DNA from: Bacilli bacterium
Lineage (GTDB): Bacteria; Bacillota_I; Bacilli_A; RF39; UBA660
DNA: 64,000 bases
Direction of reading: 5' to 3'
Assembly (NCBI GenBank): GCA_017934595.1
Contig: JAGBJG010000005.1
Coordinates: 59,080-123,079, forward strand
A model generated the notes under the pieces. It was not told the origin of the DNA. It saw only the letters and a list, made by a program, of their open reading frames with translations, and ran no database searches. Below are positions 32,849 to 40,579 of this stretch, one piece after another. Each line of letters starts with the position of its first letter. Position 1 is the first letter of the stretch. A program made the position numbers and the translations under genes.

Positions 32849-33711
32849 ATGGTCTTAGATTTATAGTAGGATGCGGTTGTAATTATGATTGCTTCTACTG
32901 TCATCATGAAGGACATATGGAACATGAAAGAATTGATATTGATGAGAAGAAGCTGGATATGCTTTTTGAATATGCTAATCAAAAAGATATTAAGGAATTA
33001 TCAATAACAGGTGGGGAACCATTCTTATATTGGGGAAATGTTAAAAAGATAATTGACAAATTTAATGATAAAAAATATAGAATTACAATGAATTCTAATT
33101 TCTCATTTGCTAATATGCATTATGATGAATTGGAAAATTATAGTAATAATATTGAATTTCATGTTAATTTATCATCAATCAATAAAGAAACACATGAATC
33201 AATTATTAATAGTGTTTACCTAGAAAGAGTATTACAAAATTTAGAAATGTATAAGAATTCGCATCATAAAGTATGCCTTAATATACTAGCTATTAAAGGT
33301 GTTAATGAAAAAGAATTGTTAGATATTTATAACTATGCAGTTAGCAATGGCTTTTATCCTAGAATTCTAACATTGATGGTAGTGGATGAAAAAGATAGAA
33401 ATAAAGTTATGACAATTGATGAAATCTTGTCACTATTTACTAATCCAAAAATTGGACAAAAGTATGCCCATGGATTATATAAGGTAACTAGTGATGAAGG
33501 TGATTTTGAAATTTTAAAAACATTATGTGCAGATTTTGAATGTGATGTATGCGCTAAAAATACATTCATACATATGACACCAAATTTAGATATTAAATAT
33601 TGTATAAGAGAAGATGAAATAATTCCGTGTGATTATACGAACTTTGAAACATTAGATGAAAGTTTCAAAGTTGCACAAAAAAAATTAGTGTTAAGAGGTG
33701 AAAGAATATGA
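32833..33711 (+). CDS. MoaA-like radical SAM enzyme
   Basis: The 292-residue protein has the radical SAM cluster motif CNYDCFYCHHEGH (CxxxCxxC) after FIVGCG, the GGEP motif (LSITGGEPFLYWG) and a barrel (ITMNSNFS, FHVNLSSI). A C-terminal Cys group, CADFECDVC then DIKYCIREDEIIPC, resembles the auxiliary cluster of MoaA, which acts on GTP. It should do radical chemistry on a small molecule or nucleotide. It overlaps the PRTase by 16 bp and the kinase by 4 bp (ATGA), so the three are translated together. QueL-type queuine lyases are also radical SAM proteins found with VUT transporters, but I cannot decide between these. Confidence 0.85.
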   Translation: MQDKINGLRFIVGCGCNYDCFYCHHEGHMEHERIDIDEKKLDMLFEYANQKDIKELSITGGEPFLYWGNVKKIIDKFNDKKYRITMNSNFSFANMHYDELENYSNNIEFHVNLSSINKETHESIINSVYLERVLQNLEMYKNSHHKVCLNILAIKGVNEKELLDIYNYAVSNGFYPRILTLMVVDEKDRNKVMTIDEILSLFTNPKIGQKYAHGLYKVTSDEGDFEILKTLCADFECDVCAKNTFIHMTPNLDIKYCIREDEIIPCDYTNFETLDESFKVAQKKLVLRGERI

Positions 33712-34364
33712 ATTTAGTTTTAGAAGGAATTAACGGAAGCGGTAAAACAACAATAATAAATGAGATGAGAAAAGATTTAGATGACAGAAGTATTAATTAT
33801 ACTTATGTATCTGATTTAAAATATGATACACCATTAAAACCGGTATTAGAAATGATGGTAAAAGATAGTGTATTTGCAGAATTGAAGAAAGGGTTTAAAA
33901 CATCAATTTTTGAAAGCCTTGTTTTTGCTGCAAATCATCATTATATACAAGAACAATTGAGAAATGAAAAAGGATTAGTTATATATGATCGTGACTATAT
34001 TTCTATTTTAGGTTATCAAAAAGATATCATTAAAAATGAATATATTGATGTCAATTGGGAAAAATTCTATGAAGCATTTAGAGAAGTTGTACTTTTCCAA
34101 CTTAAGAAAACTGATCTACTTGTATATGTTAGTGTACCGACTGAGGAAAATATACGAAGAACAGAATTAAGAGATAATAGGGTATGTACAAAAGAAGAAA
34201 AAGAAATGTTCGAAAAATTAAAGAACAATGTCGAAGCTGAAGTACATATCGCTGAAAAAGAATTATTAATTCCGACTATTTATTTAGATGGAAGAAGCAA
34301 TCCAAAAGAAAATATTGAAGTTATAAAAGAAAAGGTTAAAAGTTTGGGTGGTAAATATGTTTAA
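33708..34364 (+). CDS. Thymidylate-kinase-like nucleotide kinase
   Basis: The 218-residue P-loop kinase begins MNLVLEGINGSGKTTIINEM with Walker A GINGSGKTT, followed by GLVIYDRDYISILGYQ (the DR-type motif of thymidylate/deoxynucleoside kinases) and a LID-like Arg-rich stretch (ENIRRTELRDNRVCTKEE). It should phosphorylate a nucleoside or nucleoside monophosphate. Overlaps of 4 bp with the radical SAM gene and 8 bp with the transporter gene make it part of a tight operon. Divergence from standard Tmk in the substrate-binding region suggests an unusual substrate, which is inference. Confidence 0.82.
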   Translation: MNLVLEGINGSGKTTIINEMRKDLDDRSINYTYVSDLKYDTPLKPVLEMMVKDSVFAELKKGFKTSIFESLVFAANHHYIQEQLRNEKGLVIYDRDYISILGYQKDIIKNEYIDVNWEKFYEAFREVVLFQLKKTDLLVYVSVPTEENIRRTELRDNRVCTKEEKEMFEKLKNNVEAEVHIAEKELLIPTIYLDGRSNPKENIEVIKEKVKSLGGKYV

Positions 34365-35031
34365 CAGTATATTATGGGTAATTTGCCTATTATTAAGCTT
34401 TGTAATGATAGTATTATCATATAAATGTTATGGTAAAATGGGAATATTCATGTGGATAATATTCGCTACAATAGTTTCAAATATTCAAACAGTTAAGCTT
34501 GTTGAAATATTCGGTTTAGAAACAGCGCTAGGCAATATTTTATATGGAACAACGTTCCTAGCTACAGATGCATTAAATTTAAAATATGGTGAAAAAATGG
34601 CGCGTAAGTCAATTGTACTAGGGATTGCCACTATGGTACTTGTAAGTTTATTTATGACAATTGCTATTTATTATCAACCAAGTGTTAATGATTTTGCTCA
34701 AGAAAGCTTAAAAACAATATTTACATTGAATTTAAGAATTACGATAGCGAGTATTATTGCTTTTGCTATAAGTCAATTCAATGATGCTAAATTATTCGCC
34801 TTTTTACAAAAAAAATATAAAAAATTATGGATAAGTAATAACTGCAGTACAATTGTAAGTCAAATAATTGATACAGTTATATTTACAACAATTACATATA
34901 TTGGATTATTACCTTGGAATGTTATATTAGAATTAATGTTATCAATGTTAGCGTTTAAAGTAATTGTTGCTATATTCGATACGCCATTCTTATATATAAT
35001 AAATAAAATTAATCCAAAACAAGAACTATAA
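34357..35031 (+). CDS. VUT/YhhQ-family transporter (7-deazapurine precursor uptake type)
   Basis: The 224-residue protein has six hydrophobic segments and the VUT-family pattern: SNIQTVKLVEIFGLETALGN, YGTTFLATDALNLKYGEKMA (family motif TD.l.e.yGek.ar) and ILELMLSMLAFKVIVAIFDT at the end. Characterised relatives (YhhQ) import queuosine precursors preQ0/preQ1 or queuine. I start it at ATG 34357, inside the kinase gene, since GGGTGG is just upstream; the GTG at 34348 belongs to that site. As the last operon gene it probably brings in the base used by the phosphoribosyltransferase. Confidence 0.85.
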   Translation: MFNSILWVICLLLSFVMIVLSYKCYGKMGIFMWIIFATIVSNIQTVKLVEIFGLETALGNILYGTTFLATDALNLKYGEKMARKSIVLGIATMVLVSLFMTIAIYYQPSVNDFAQESLKTIFTLNLRITIASIIAFAISQFNDAKLFAFLQKKYKKLWISNNCSTIVSQIIDTVIFTTITYIGLLPWNVILELMLSMLAFKVIVAIFDTPFLYIINKINPKQEL

Positions 35032-35054
35032 TTAATCTTTAATAAGGGGGATAT

Positions 35055-35696
35055 ATGAATACTATTAGTATAGAAAAAGAATATGTCTTTGATTATATAA
35101 AAGACATATTAGCTATTAATAAAACTTCGTTAACATTAATAAAAGATGCTAAATATCATCATAATAGTGCTTATAGTGTTGCTAGTAAGATATGCAAATA
35201 TGGTATTTTAACTTTTGAAGAATTAAACCAATATGGATTTAGGAATGATTCTATTGATATTATTAAAACGATGAGTGATATATCTAGTCATGCTAATGGT
35301 ATTGAACATGTATCTTTGGCTGTAACTGGTCTAGTTGATTTATATAATAATGAAGAAGAATATAATCCATATAAATCTGATAAAGTAGATTTTAGAATAT
35401 CTAGTGAGCTTAAAACTAGACGTTATTCAGTTAATTATGGAAATGAATTCTTATCATATGGTAGTATACCTAATAATATGATAAAATCAATTGATGTTAG
35501 ATTTGTTGAGTTAATTGAAAAGTCTTCAATTGATGATGTAGTTAATATTATAGATAAATATAATTGTTTGATAGATATAGCAGCATCAATAGAAAGTGAA
35601 GGATTGGATATACCTTTAAGATTACTTTCTTATGACGGATGTGATATTAATAAGTCTAAGTTAGCTATATCACCAAAAATACTAATCAAAAAGTAG
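35055..35696 (+). CDS. Protein of unknown function, faint ADP-ribosyltransferase-like pattern
   Basis: The 213-residue cytoplasmic protein follows the transporter by 23 bp behind AAGGGGGATAT. The segment KYHHNSAYSVASKICKYGIL near residue 33 and NEFLSYGSIPNNMIKSIDVR near 138 resemble, in order, the His-containing strand and the Glu-plus-substrate-loop of ADP-ribosyltransferase folds (H...A..I...GIl and E.l..G.Ip...I). This is a loose pattern match and may be chance. It ends in KK-stop within a terminator whose sequence repeats the tig terminator. Its link with the nucleotide operon is positional. Confidence 0.4.
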   Translation: MNTISIEKEYVFDYIKDILAINKTSLTLIKDAKYHHNSAYSVASKICKYGILTFEELNQYGFRNDSIDIIKTMSDISSHANGIEHVSLAVTGLVDLYNNEEEYNPYKSDKVDFRISSELKTRRYSVNYGNEFLSYGSIPNNMIKSIDVRFVELIEKSSIDDVVNIIDKYNCLIDIAASIESEGLDIPLRLLSYDGCDINKSKLAISPKILIKK

Positions 35697-35714
35697 TATA
35701 AATTACTACTTTTT
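35688..35714 (+). terminator. Terminator, right bracket of the nucleotide cassette
   Basis: AAAAAGTAGTA (35688-35698), loop TAAAT, TACTACTTTTT (35704-35714). It is identical to the hairpin at 30577-30603 except for one loop base. Confidence 0.92.
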
Positions 35715-35730
35715 CTTTATTTTAAGGCAC

Positions 35731-35789
35731 AAAAAAAGTGACTAATCCTGGTTAAATTGGCGGACAGATTAGTCACCACATGTGATCAC
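35731..35789 (-). ncRNA. Predicted small RNA, ~59 nt
   Basis: On the minus strand a promoter is followed by a short RNA with no reading frame. It starts near the palindrome TTGTGATCACAA, then forms a 10-bp stem GTGACTAATC/GATTAGTCAC (35738-35747 with 35767-35776) with a 19-nt loop, and ends in seven U residues. The loop read on the RNA begins UGUCCGCC and could pair with purine-rich ribosome sites. It is divergent from the serine T-box leader. The RNA is predicted only from promoter, hairpin and terminator; I recognise no family. Confidence 0.6.
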
Positions 35790-35795
35790 AATATA

Positions 35796-35824
35796 ATTGT
35801 ATATCAAATAAATATTGTTGTCAA
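35796..35824 (-). promoter_or_regulatory. Promoter of the predicted small RNA
   Basis: On the minus strand TTGACA (35824-35819) is followed after 17 nt by TACAAT (35801-35796). One mismatch from consensus. Confidence 0.72.
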
Positions 35825-35830
35825 TATTAA

Positions 35831-35859
35831 TTGACTTATATTTATTAAAATAGTAAAAT
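35831..35859 (+). promoter_or_regulatory. Promoter of the serine T-box operon
   Basis: TTGACT (35831-35836) and TAAAAT (35854-35859) are spaced 17 nt apart, just upstream of the T-box leader. Confidence 0.75.
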
Positions 35860-35865
35860 ATAAGT

Positions 35866-36058
35866 ATAAATTGATGAAGAAGACTAGTAGTAAATATAAG
35901 CATTAAAAGAAAGTTAGTGGTTGATGGAAACTAATATGTACATATTTATGAATCTACTTTGGAGAGGAATTAATAATTCACGGGATGACCGTTATCAAAA
36001 TTAAGGCTATTATTAGGATGGCACCGTATTTTATATACTCCTATGAATAGTCTTTTTT
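35866..36058 (+). promoter_or_regulatory. T-box leader, specifier UCU (serine)
   Basis: T-box leaders bind uncharged tRNA and then switch off a terminator. The conserved box AGGATGGCACCG lies at 36015-36026. The competing terminator pairs GGCTATT...AGGA (from 36005) with TCCTAT...AATAGTC (to ~36052), followed by T residues. The specifier-loop region aligns with that of the Ile leader at 53.2 kb (AACTAATATG...TATGAA...ACTT) and gives codon TCT (35953-35955), serine. The variable base of the TGGN motif is C, which pairs with discriminator G73 of tRNA-Ser; the Ile leader has U for A73. The operon contains serS, which agrees. Confidence 0.9.
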
Positions 36059-36083
36059 CATATAATAATATAGGAGGGATATT

Positions 36084-37418
36084 ATGAAGTTTGAAGAATT
36101 AAGAAGTAAGTATCAAGAATTTATCTATGATAGATATGAAATAGAAGATAGTGCTGATGATATTAAAGTAACATACTATTTTGAAATACCTGGTTTGACT
36201 ACATTTACACCAAGTTATGAAATAAAAAAATCTTATTTAAAAAAAGATATAGATTCTTTTTCTAAGTATCTTATTTTTCATATTGGTTTAGTCGAACTAA
36301 TTAGTTATTATAAATGTGTATGCCCTAAAAAAGTTATAATTAATGCTGGGTATATAAATGATGAACAAATATCTTTCTTTAAAAAACTATATTATTATGG
36401 TTTAGGTGAATTTTTATATATTAATAATATCGATATATCTATGGATGATTTAATGGATATAGAAGTTAATGGTAGTAAGGAATCTTATAATATAGATTAT
36501 CACGGAGAAGGTAACTTAATACCAGTGGGTGGCGGTAAGGATTCATGTGTATCGTTAGAACTACTTAAAGATATGAATAATAATCCATTTATAATGAATC
36601 CAAAACAAGTACATTTAGATTGTGCTTATGCTGCAGGTTATAGTGATTCTGATATTATTACTATTAAAAGAAATTTAGATAGACAAATAGTAGATTTAAA
36701 TAATAAAGGATATCTAAATGGTCATACACCTTTTTCAGCCTTAGTAAGTTTTGTTACATATTTAATGGCTTATCTAACTAATAAAAGATATATTGTATTA
36801 TCTAATGAAGATAGTTCTAATGAATCTACTGTAATTGGTACTAAGATAAATCATCAATATAGTAAAACATATGAATATGAAAATGATTTTAATAGCTATA
36901 CTAAAAAATTCTTTAATATAGATATTACTTATTTTAGTTTCTTAAGACCATTAAAAGAAATACAAATTGCTTTATTATTTAGTGATATGAAAAAATATCA
37001 TAAAATATTTAAAAGTTGTAATGTTGGTAGTAAAGAGACTCCATGGGTATGGTGTGGTAAATGTGCTAAATGCTTATTTGTATATATTATATTAAGTCCT
37101 AAATTATATAAAGATGAATTAATTGATATTTTTGGTAAAGACTTATATGAAGATGAGTCATTACTTCCTATATTTAAAGAGTTGATAGGGGACGCTAAAA
37201 CTAAACCATTTGAATGTGTTGGTGAAATCAAAGAAGTTAGATATGCATTATCTAAAACTATATCTAAATTAGATGAATTACCATATTTATTAAAATACTA
37301 TAAAGATAATTATGATATGGTAGATGAAGCATTAGAAACTAATTATAATGAGATTAATAATCTTCCAGATAAATACACTAAATTATTAAAGGAGAGACTC
37401 ACATGTTTAATGAAATGA
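36084..37418 (+). CDS. murL: MurL-like UDP-MurNAc-L-Ala-L-Glu epimerase
   Basis: MurL epimerises the terminal L-Glu of UDP-MurNAc-L-Ala-L-Glu to D-Glu in bacteria that use L-Glu-adding MurD2. The 444-residue protein shows the ATP-binding loop NLIPVGGGKDSCVSLELL (~148-165), YIVLSNEDSSNES, YFSFLRPLKEIQIALLF and the Cys block TPWVWCGKCAKCLFVYIIL (~311-329), which I associate with MurL. It overlaps the following MurD-family gene by 16 bp, the expected partner. AGGAGGGAT precedes the ATG, 26 nt after the T-box terminator. If correct, glutamate racemase MurI may be dispensable here. The assignment rests on recalled motifs plus the partner gene. Confidence 0.75.
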   Translation: MKFEELRSKYQEFIYDRYEIEDSADDIKVTYYFEIPGLTTFTPSYEIKKSYLKKDIDSFSKYLIFHIGLVELISYYKCVCPKKVIINAGYINDEQISFFKKLYYYGLGEFLYINNIDISMDDLMDIEVNGSKESYNIDYHGEGNLIPVGGGKDSCVSLELLKDMNNNPFIMNPKQVHLDCAYAAGYSDSDIITIKRNLDRQIVDLNNKGYLNGHTPFSALVSFVTYLMAYLTNKRYIVLSNEDSSNESTVIGTKINHQYSKTYEYENDFNSYTKKFFNIDITYFSFLRPLKEIQIALLFSDMKKYHKIFKSCNVGSKETPWVWCGKCAKCLFVYIILSPKLYKDELIDIFGKDLYEDESLLPIFKELIGDAKTKPFECVGEIKEVRYALSKTISKLDELPYLLKYYKDNYDMVDEALETNYNEINNLPDKYTKLLKERLTCLMK

Positions 37419-38692
37419 TAAATGATTTAAAAAATAAGAGTATATGTATCTTAGGTTTTGGTAAAGAAGGTATTTCTACATATAATTATTTAACTAGTCA
37501 CGGAATTAATAATATTAAAGTTCATGATAAGCAAGAAAAAGATGTAGATGGTGTATATGGAGATAATTATTTAGAAGGACTAGATAAATATGATATTATT
37601 ATTAAAAGTCCAGGTATATCATTAAAAGATATTGATATAACTAATATTAAAGATAAGTTATCTTCAGAGTTAGAATTATTATTAGAATATTCTAAGTCTA
37701 CTATAATTGGTATTACTGGTTCTAAGGGTAAAAGTACAACAACATCCTTAATATATGAGATGTTAAAAGAAAATGGATTAGATACTTATTTACTTGGTAA
37801 TATAGGTATTCCCATCTTTGATTATCTAGACTCATTTAAAGAAGATAGTTATTTAGTTATTGAAATGGCTGCCTTACAATTAGAATATGTTAAACATTCA
37901 CCACATATTGGGGTTATAACTAATTTATTTGAAGAACATTTAGATCATTTTGGTACATTGGATAAGTATTATGCAGCTAAAATGAATATGTTTAAATATC
38001 AAAATAGTAATGATTATGGTATTTATTCTTCGGATAATAAAGATTTAAATGAAGAAGTAGTAAATGGTAGTTATAAAGCTACATTAATTAATAATACATT
38101 AGATAATATAGTAGATGACTATATTACTATAGATGGTGAAAAGATCTATAATATTAATAATAAAAGAAGTATTGTAGGTAAACATAATTTAATGAATATT
38201 ATGGCTGCTTTGAAAGTAGCTAAGATACTTAATCTAGATATGAATAAGTGTATAGCAGCTATTACTAATTTCAAACCATTACCACATCGTATGGAATTAG
38301 TTGGTACATTCGATGGTATTACATATTATGATGATGCTATTGCTACTATTCCAGAAGCTACAATAGATTGCATTGATGCACTTAAAACTGTAGATACATT
38401 AATTACAGGTGGTAAAGATAGAGGAATAGATTATACACCATTAATTAATTATATAAATAGTAGTAACATTACTAATATTATATGTATGCCTGAAACAGGA
38501 TATAAAATAGCAGATAAAATAACTAAAAATGTATATAAAATTGAAGAGCTAGAAGATGCAGTGGCTAAAGCAAAAGAAGTAACTAAAAAAGGTTATATAT
38601 GCTTACTTAGTCCATCTGCTTCAAGTTATAATAAGTTCAAGAATTTTGAGGAAAAAGGTAATTATTTCCAAAAATACGTGAGAGGAGAATAA
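37403..38692 (+). CDS. murD2: MurD2-type UDP-MurNAc-L-Ala glutamate ligase
   Basis: The 429-residue Mur ligase has an N-terminal nucleotide-sugar domain (SICILGFGKEGISTYNYL), the ATP loop IIGITGSKGKSTTTSLIYEM, NIMAALKVAKIL, PLPHRMELVGTFDGITYYDD and LLSPSASSYNKFKNF of the MurD group. It departs from classical MurD at EMAALQLEYVKHSP (usually SSFQLE) and NLFEEHLDHFGTLDKYYAAK (usually DHLDRH). With MurL adjacent, I read it as the L-Glu-adding MurD2 rather than the D-Glu-adding MurD. Start ATG 37403 lies within murL. A classical MurD elsewhere would weaken this. It ends 2 bp before serS. Confidence 0.78.
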   Translation: MFNEMINDLKNKSICILGFGKEGISTYNYLTSHGINNIKVHDKQEKDVDGVYGDNYLEGLDKYDIIIKSPGISLKDIDITNIKDKLSSELELLLEYSKSTIIGITGSKGKSTTTSLIYEMLKENGLDTYLLGNIGIPIFDYLDSFKEDSYLVIEMAALQLEYVKHSPHIGVITNLFEEHLDHFGTLDKYYAAKMNMFKYQNSNDYGIYSSDNKDLNEEVVNGSYKATLINNTLDNIVDDYITIDGEKIYNINNKRSIVGKHNLMNIMAALKVAKILNLDMNKCIAAITNFKPLPHRMELVGTFDGITYYDDAIATIPEATIDCIDALKTVDTLITGGKDRGIDYTPLINYINSSNITNIICMPETGYKIADKITKNVYKIEELEDAVAKAKEVTKKGYICLLSPSASSYNKFKNFEEKGNYFQKYVRGE

Positions 38693-38694
38693 AC

Positions 38695-39978
38695 ATGATA
38701 GATATAAAATTAATTAGAGAAAATAAAGAATTAGTTAAAGAAAATATCAAGAAAAAATTTCAAGATGAGAAACTTCCTTTAGTAGATGAGATAGAAGCTT
38801 TAGATAAGAAATATAGAGAATATAAATTAGAAGGTGATCAAACCAGAGCTTTAAAAAACGAAAAGAGTAATGAAATAGGTATTCTTATGCGTGATAAGAA
38901 GATAGATGAAGCTAATAAAATTAAAGAAGAAGTTTCTAAATATAATGAAAAATTAGTAGAATTAGAACAAAAGGAAGAAGAACTATCAAAAGAAATTAAA
39001 GAAAAAATGATGGTTATTCCAAACATTATAGATGAATCTGTACCTATTGGTAAGGATGATAGTGAAAACGTTGAAATCCAAAGATATGGGGAACCAGTTG
39101 TACCAGATTATGAGATACCATATCACGCTGATATAATTAATAAATTAAATGGTATGGATAAAGATGCAGCAGGAAGAACTTCTGGACAAGGTTTCTATTA
39201 TTTATTAGGTGATATAGCTAGATTACATGAGGCATTACTTGCTTATGCTAGAGATTTCATGATTGATAAAGGATTTACTTATGCAATTCCTCCATTTATG
39301 ATTCATAGTGATGTAGTTACAGGCGTTATGTCATTCCCTGAAATGGAAGCTATGATGTATAAAATTGAAGGTGAAGATTTATACTTAATTGGTACATCTG
39401 AACATTCAATGATAGGTAAATTTAAAGGTCAAATGATTAAAAAAGAAGAATTACCAATTGCAATGACATCTTATTCACCATGCTTTAGAAAAGAAGGTGG
39501 ATCTCATGGTTTAGAAGAAAGAGGTTTATATAGAGTACATCAATTTGAAAAGCAAGAAATGATCGTATTATGTGAACCAGAAGATTCTATGGACTGGTAT
39601 AACAAAATGTGGAGTTACTCAGTTGAATTCTTTAGAAGTTTAGATATTCCTGTTAGAACATTAGAATGTTGTTCAGGAGATTTAGCGGATTTAAAAGTTA
39701 AATCATGCGATGTTGAAGCATGGAGTCCAAGACAAAAGAAATATTTCGAAGTTGGTTCATGCTCAACTTTAGGAGATGCTCAAGCTAGACGTTTGGGTAT
39801 CAGAGTTAAATCTGATAATGGAAATTACTACTTACATACACTAAATAATACAGTAGTAGCTACTCCAAGAGGATTAATCGCTTTAATTGAAAATAACTAT
39901 AATGAAGATGGAAGCATTAATATTCCAAAAGTATTACAACCATATATGGGTGGAAAGGAAAAAATTGAGGTCAAATAA
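38695..39978 (+). CDS. serS: Seryl-tRNA synthetase
   Basis: The 427-residue class II synthetase has the long antiparallel coiled-coil arm (~residues 25-105) that grips the tRNA-Ser variable arm. Its class motifs are in SPCFRKEGGSHGLEERGLYR (motif 2) and NNTVVATPRGLIALIENNY (motif 3), with TSEHSMIGKFKGQ and GRTSGQGFYYLLGDIARL before them. GAGAGGAGAATAAAC precedes the ATG. It is the third gene behind the UCU T-box, so serine starvation would raise serS together with murL and murD2. Confidence 0.97.
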   Translation: MIDIKLIRENKELVKENIKKKFQDEKLPLVDEIEALDKKYREYKLEGDQTRALKNEKSNEIGILMRDKKIDEANKIKEEVSKYNEKLVELEQKEEELSKEIKEKMMVIPNIIDESVPIGKDDSENVEIQRYGEPVVPDYEIPYHADIINKLNGMDKDAAGRTSGQGFYYLLGDIARLHEALLAYARDFMIDKGFTYAIPPFMIHSDVVTGVMSFPEMEAMMYKIEGEDLYLIGTSEHSMIGKFKGQMIKKEELPIAMTSYSPCFRKEGGSHGLEERGLYRVHQFEKQEMIVLCEPEDSMDWYNKMWSYSVEFFRSLDIPVRTLECCSGDLADLKVKSCDVEAWSPRQKKYFEVGSCSTLGDAQARRLGIRVKSDNGNYYLHTLNNTVVATPRGLIALIENNYNEDGSINIPKVLQPYMGGKEKIEVK

Positions 39979-39980
39979 TT

Positions 39981-40529
39981 ATGTATAGTGCTATCATTCC
40001 TAAAGGAATAAAATTTAAGATGCAAAAAGGGGACTATAAATATATTAAGTATTTGAAAGCTAATGGTATTAAAGATGAAATTTCTTTATTGGATGCTAAA
40101 AAATACAAAAAAATTATTATACCTAAAAGTACAGATGAGACTATAAAATCTATGACTGACTTTAAAAAGGAAACAATATTCATTTATGATATAGATCCTA
40201 TTAGGTTAATCGAAGAAGGTATGGATTTAATTAAAGAAGGTGTACCTGTACCTAAAGATAAAGATCTTAATTCAATATGTACTAAATGTCCTAATTTATG
40301 GTTATTACTTAAAAAATTAGTTACTATTGAAGGGGTAGGCATGTTAATTAAGATTCCAAATGATAAGGTTAATAGCCAAGATATTTATTATCATGATGGA
40401 TTAGAACTTAAAATAAAACCTGAATTTAATCGCGGATTAGCTATTATTAACAAAAATAATCAAGTACTAATTGAAACTTCATTTTTTGCTCCTGAGAAAG
40501 AAGAAAAAGCACTTAGATTAGTTAAATAA
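39981..40529 (+). CDS. Protein of unknown function in the serS operon
   Basis: The 182-residue protein starts 2 bp after the serS stop, so it is probably the last gene of the T-box operon. It has short alternating blocks (KKYKKIIIPKSTDETIKSM, KKETIFIYDIDPIRLIEEG), a Cys pair (SICTKCPN) and a C-terminal beta-rich part (IYYHDGLELKIKPEF, NNQVLIETSFFAPEKEEKAL). No signal peptide or membrane helix is seen, and no family is recognised. Confidence 0.5.
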   Translation: MYSAIIPKGIKFKMQKGDYKYIKYLKANGIKDEISLLDAKKYKKIIIPKSTDETIKSMTDFKKETIFIYDIDPIRLIEEGMDLIKEGVPVPKDKDLNSICTKCPNLWLLLKKLVTIEGVGMLIKIPNDKVNSQDIYYHDGLELKIKPEFNRGLAIINKNNQVLIETSFFAPEKEEKALRLVK

Positions 40530-40534
40530 TATTG

Positions 40535-40564
40535 AATTGTCTCATAAAATATGAGACAATTTTT
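40535..40564 (+). terminator. Terminator of the serS operon
   Basis: AATTGTCTCAT (40535-40545), loop AAAAT, ATGAGACAATT, then T residues. Confidence 0.9.
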
Positions 40565-40579
40565 GTATGAGGTGATATT

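Noticed and set aside
30577..35714. Cassette as a complete queuosine salvage operon
   Set aside because: No tRNA-guanine transglycosylase, nucleoside hydrolase or queA/queG is present, and the kinase and HAM1-like gene do not belong to the known scheme. Only the transporter family and a radical SAM enzyme overlap.
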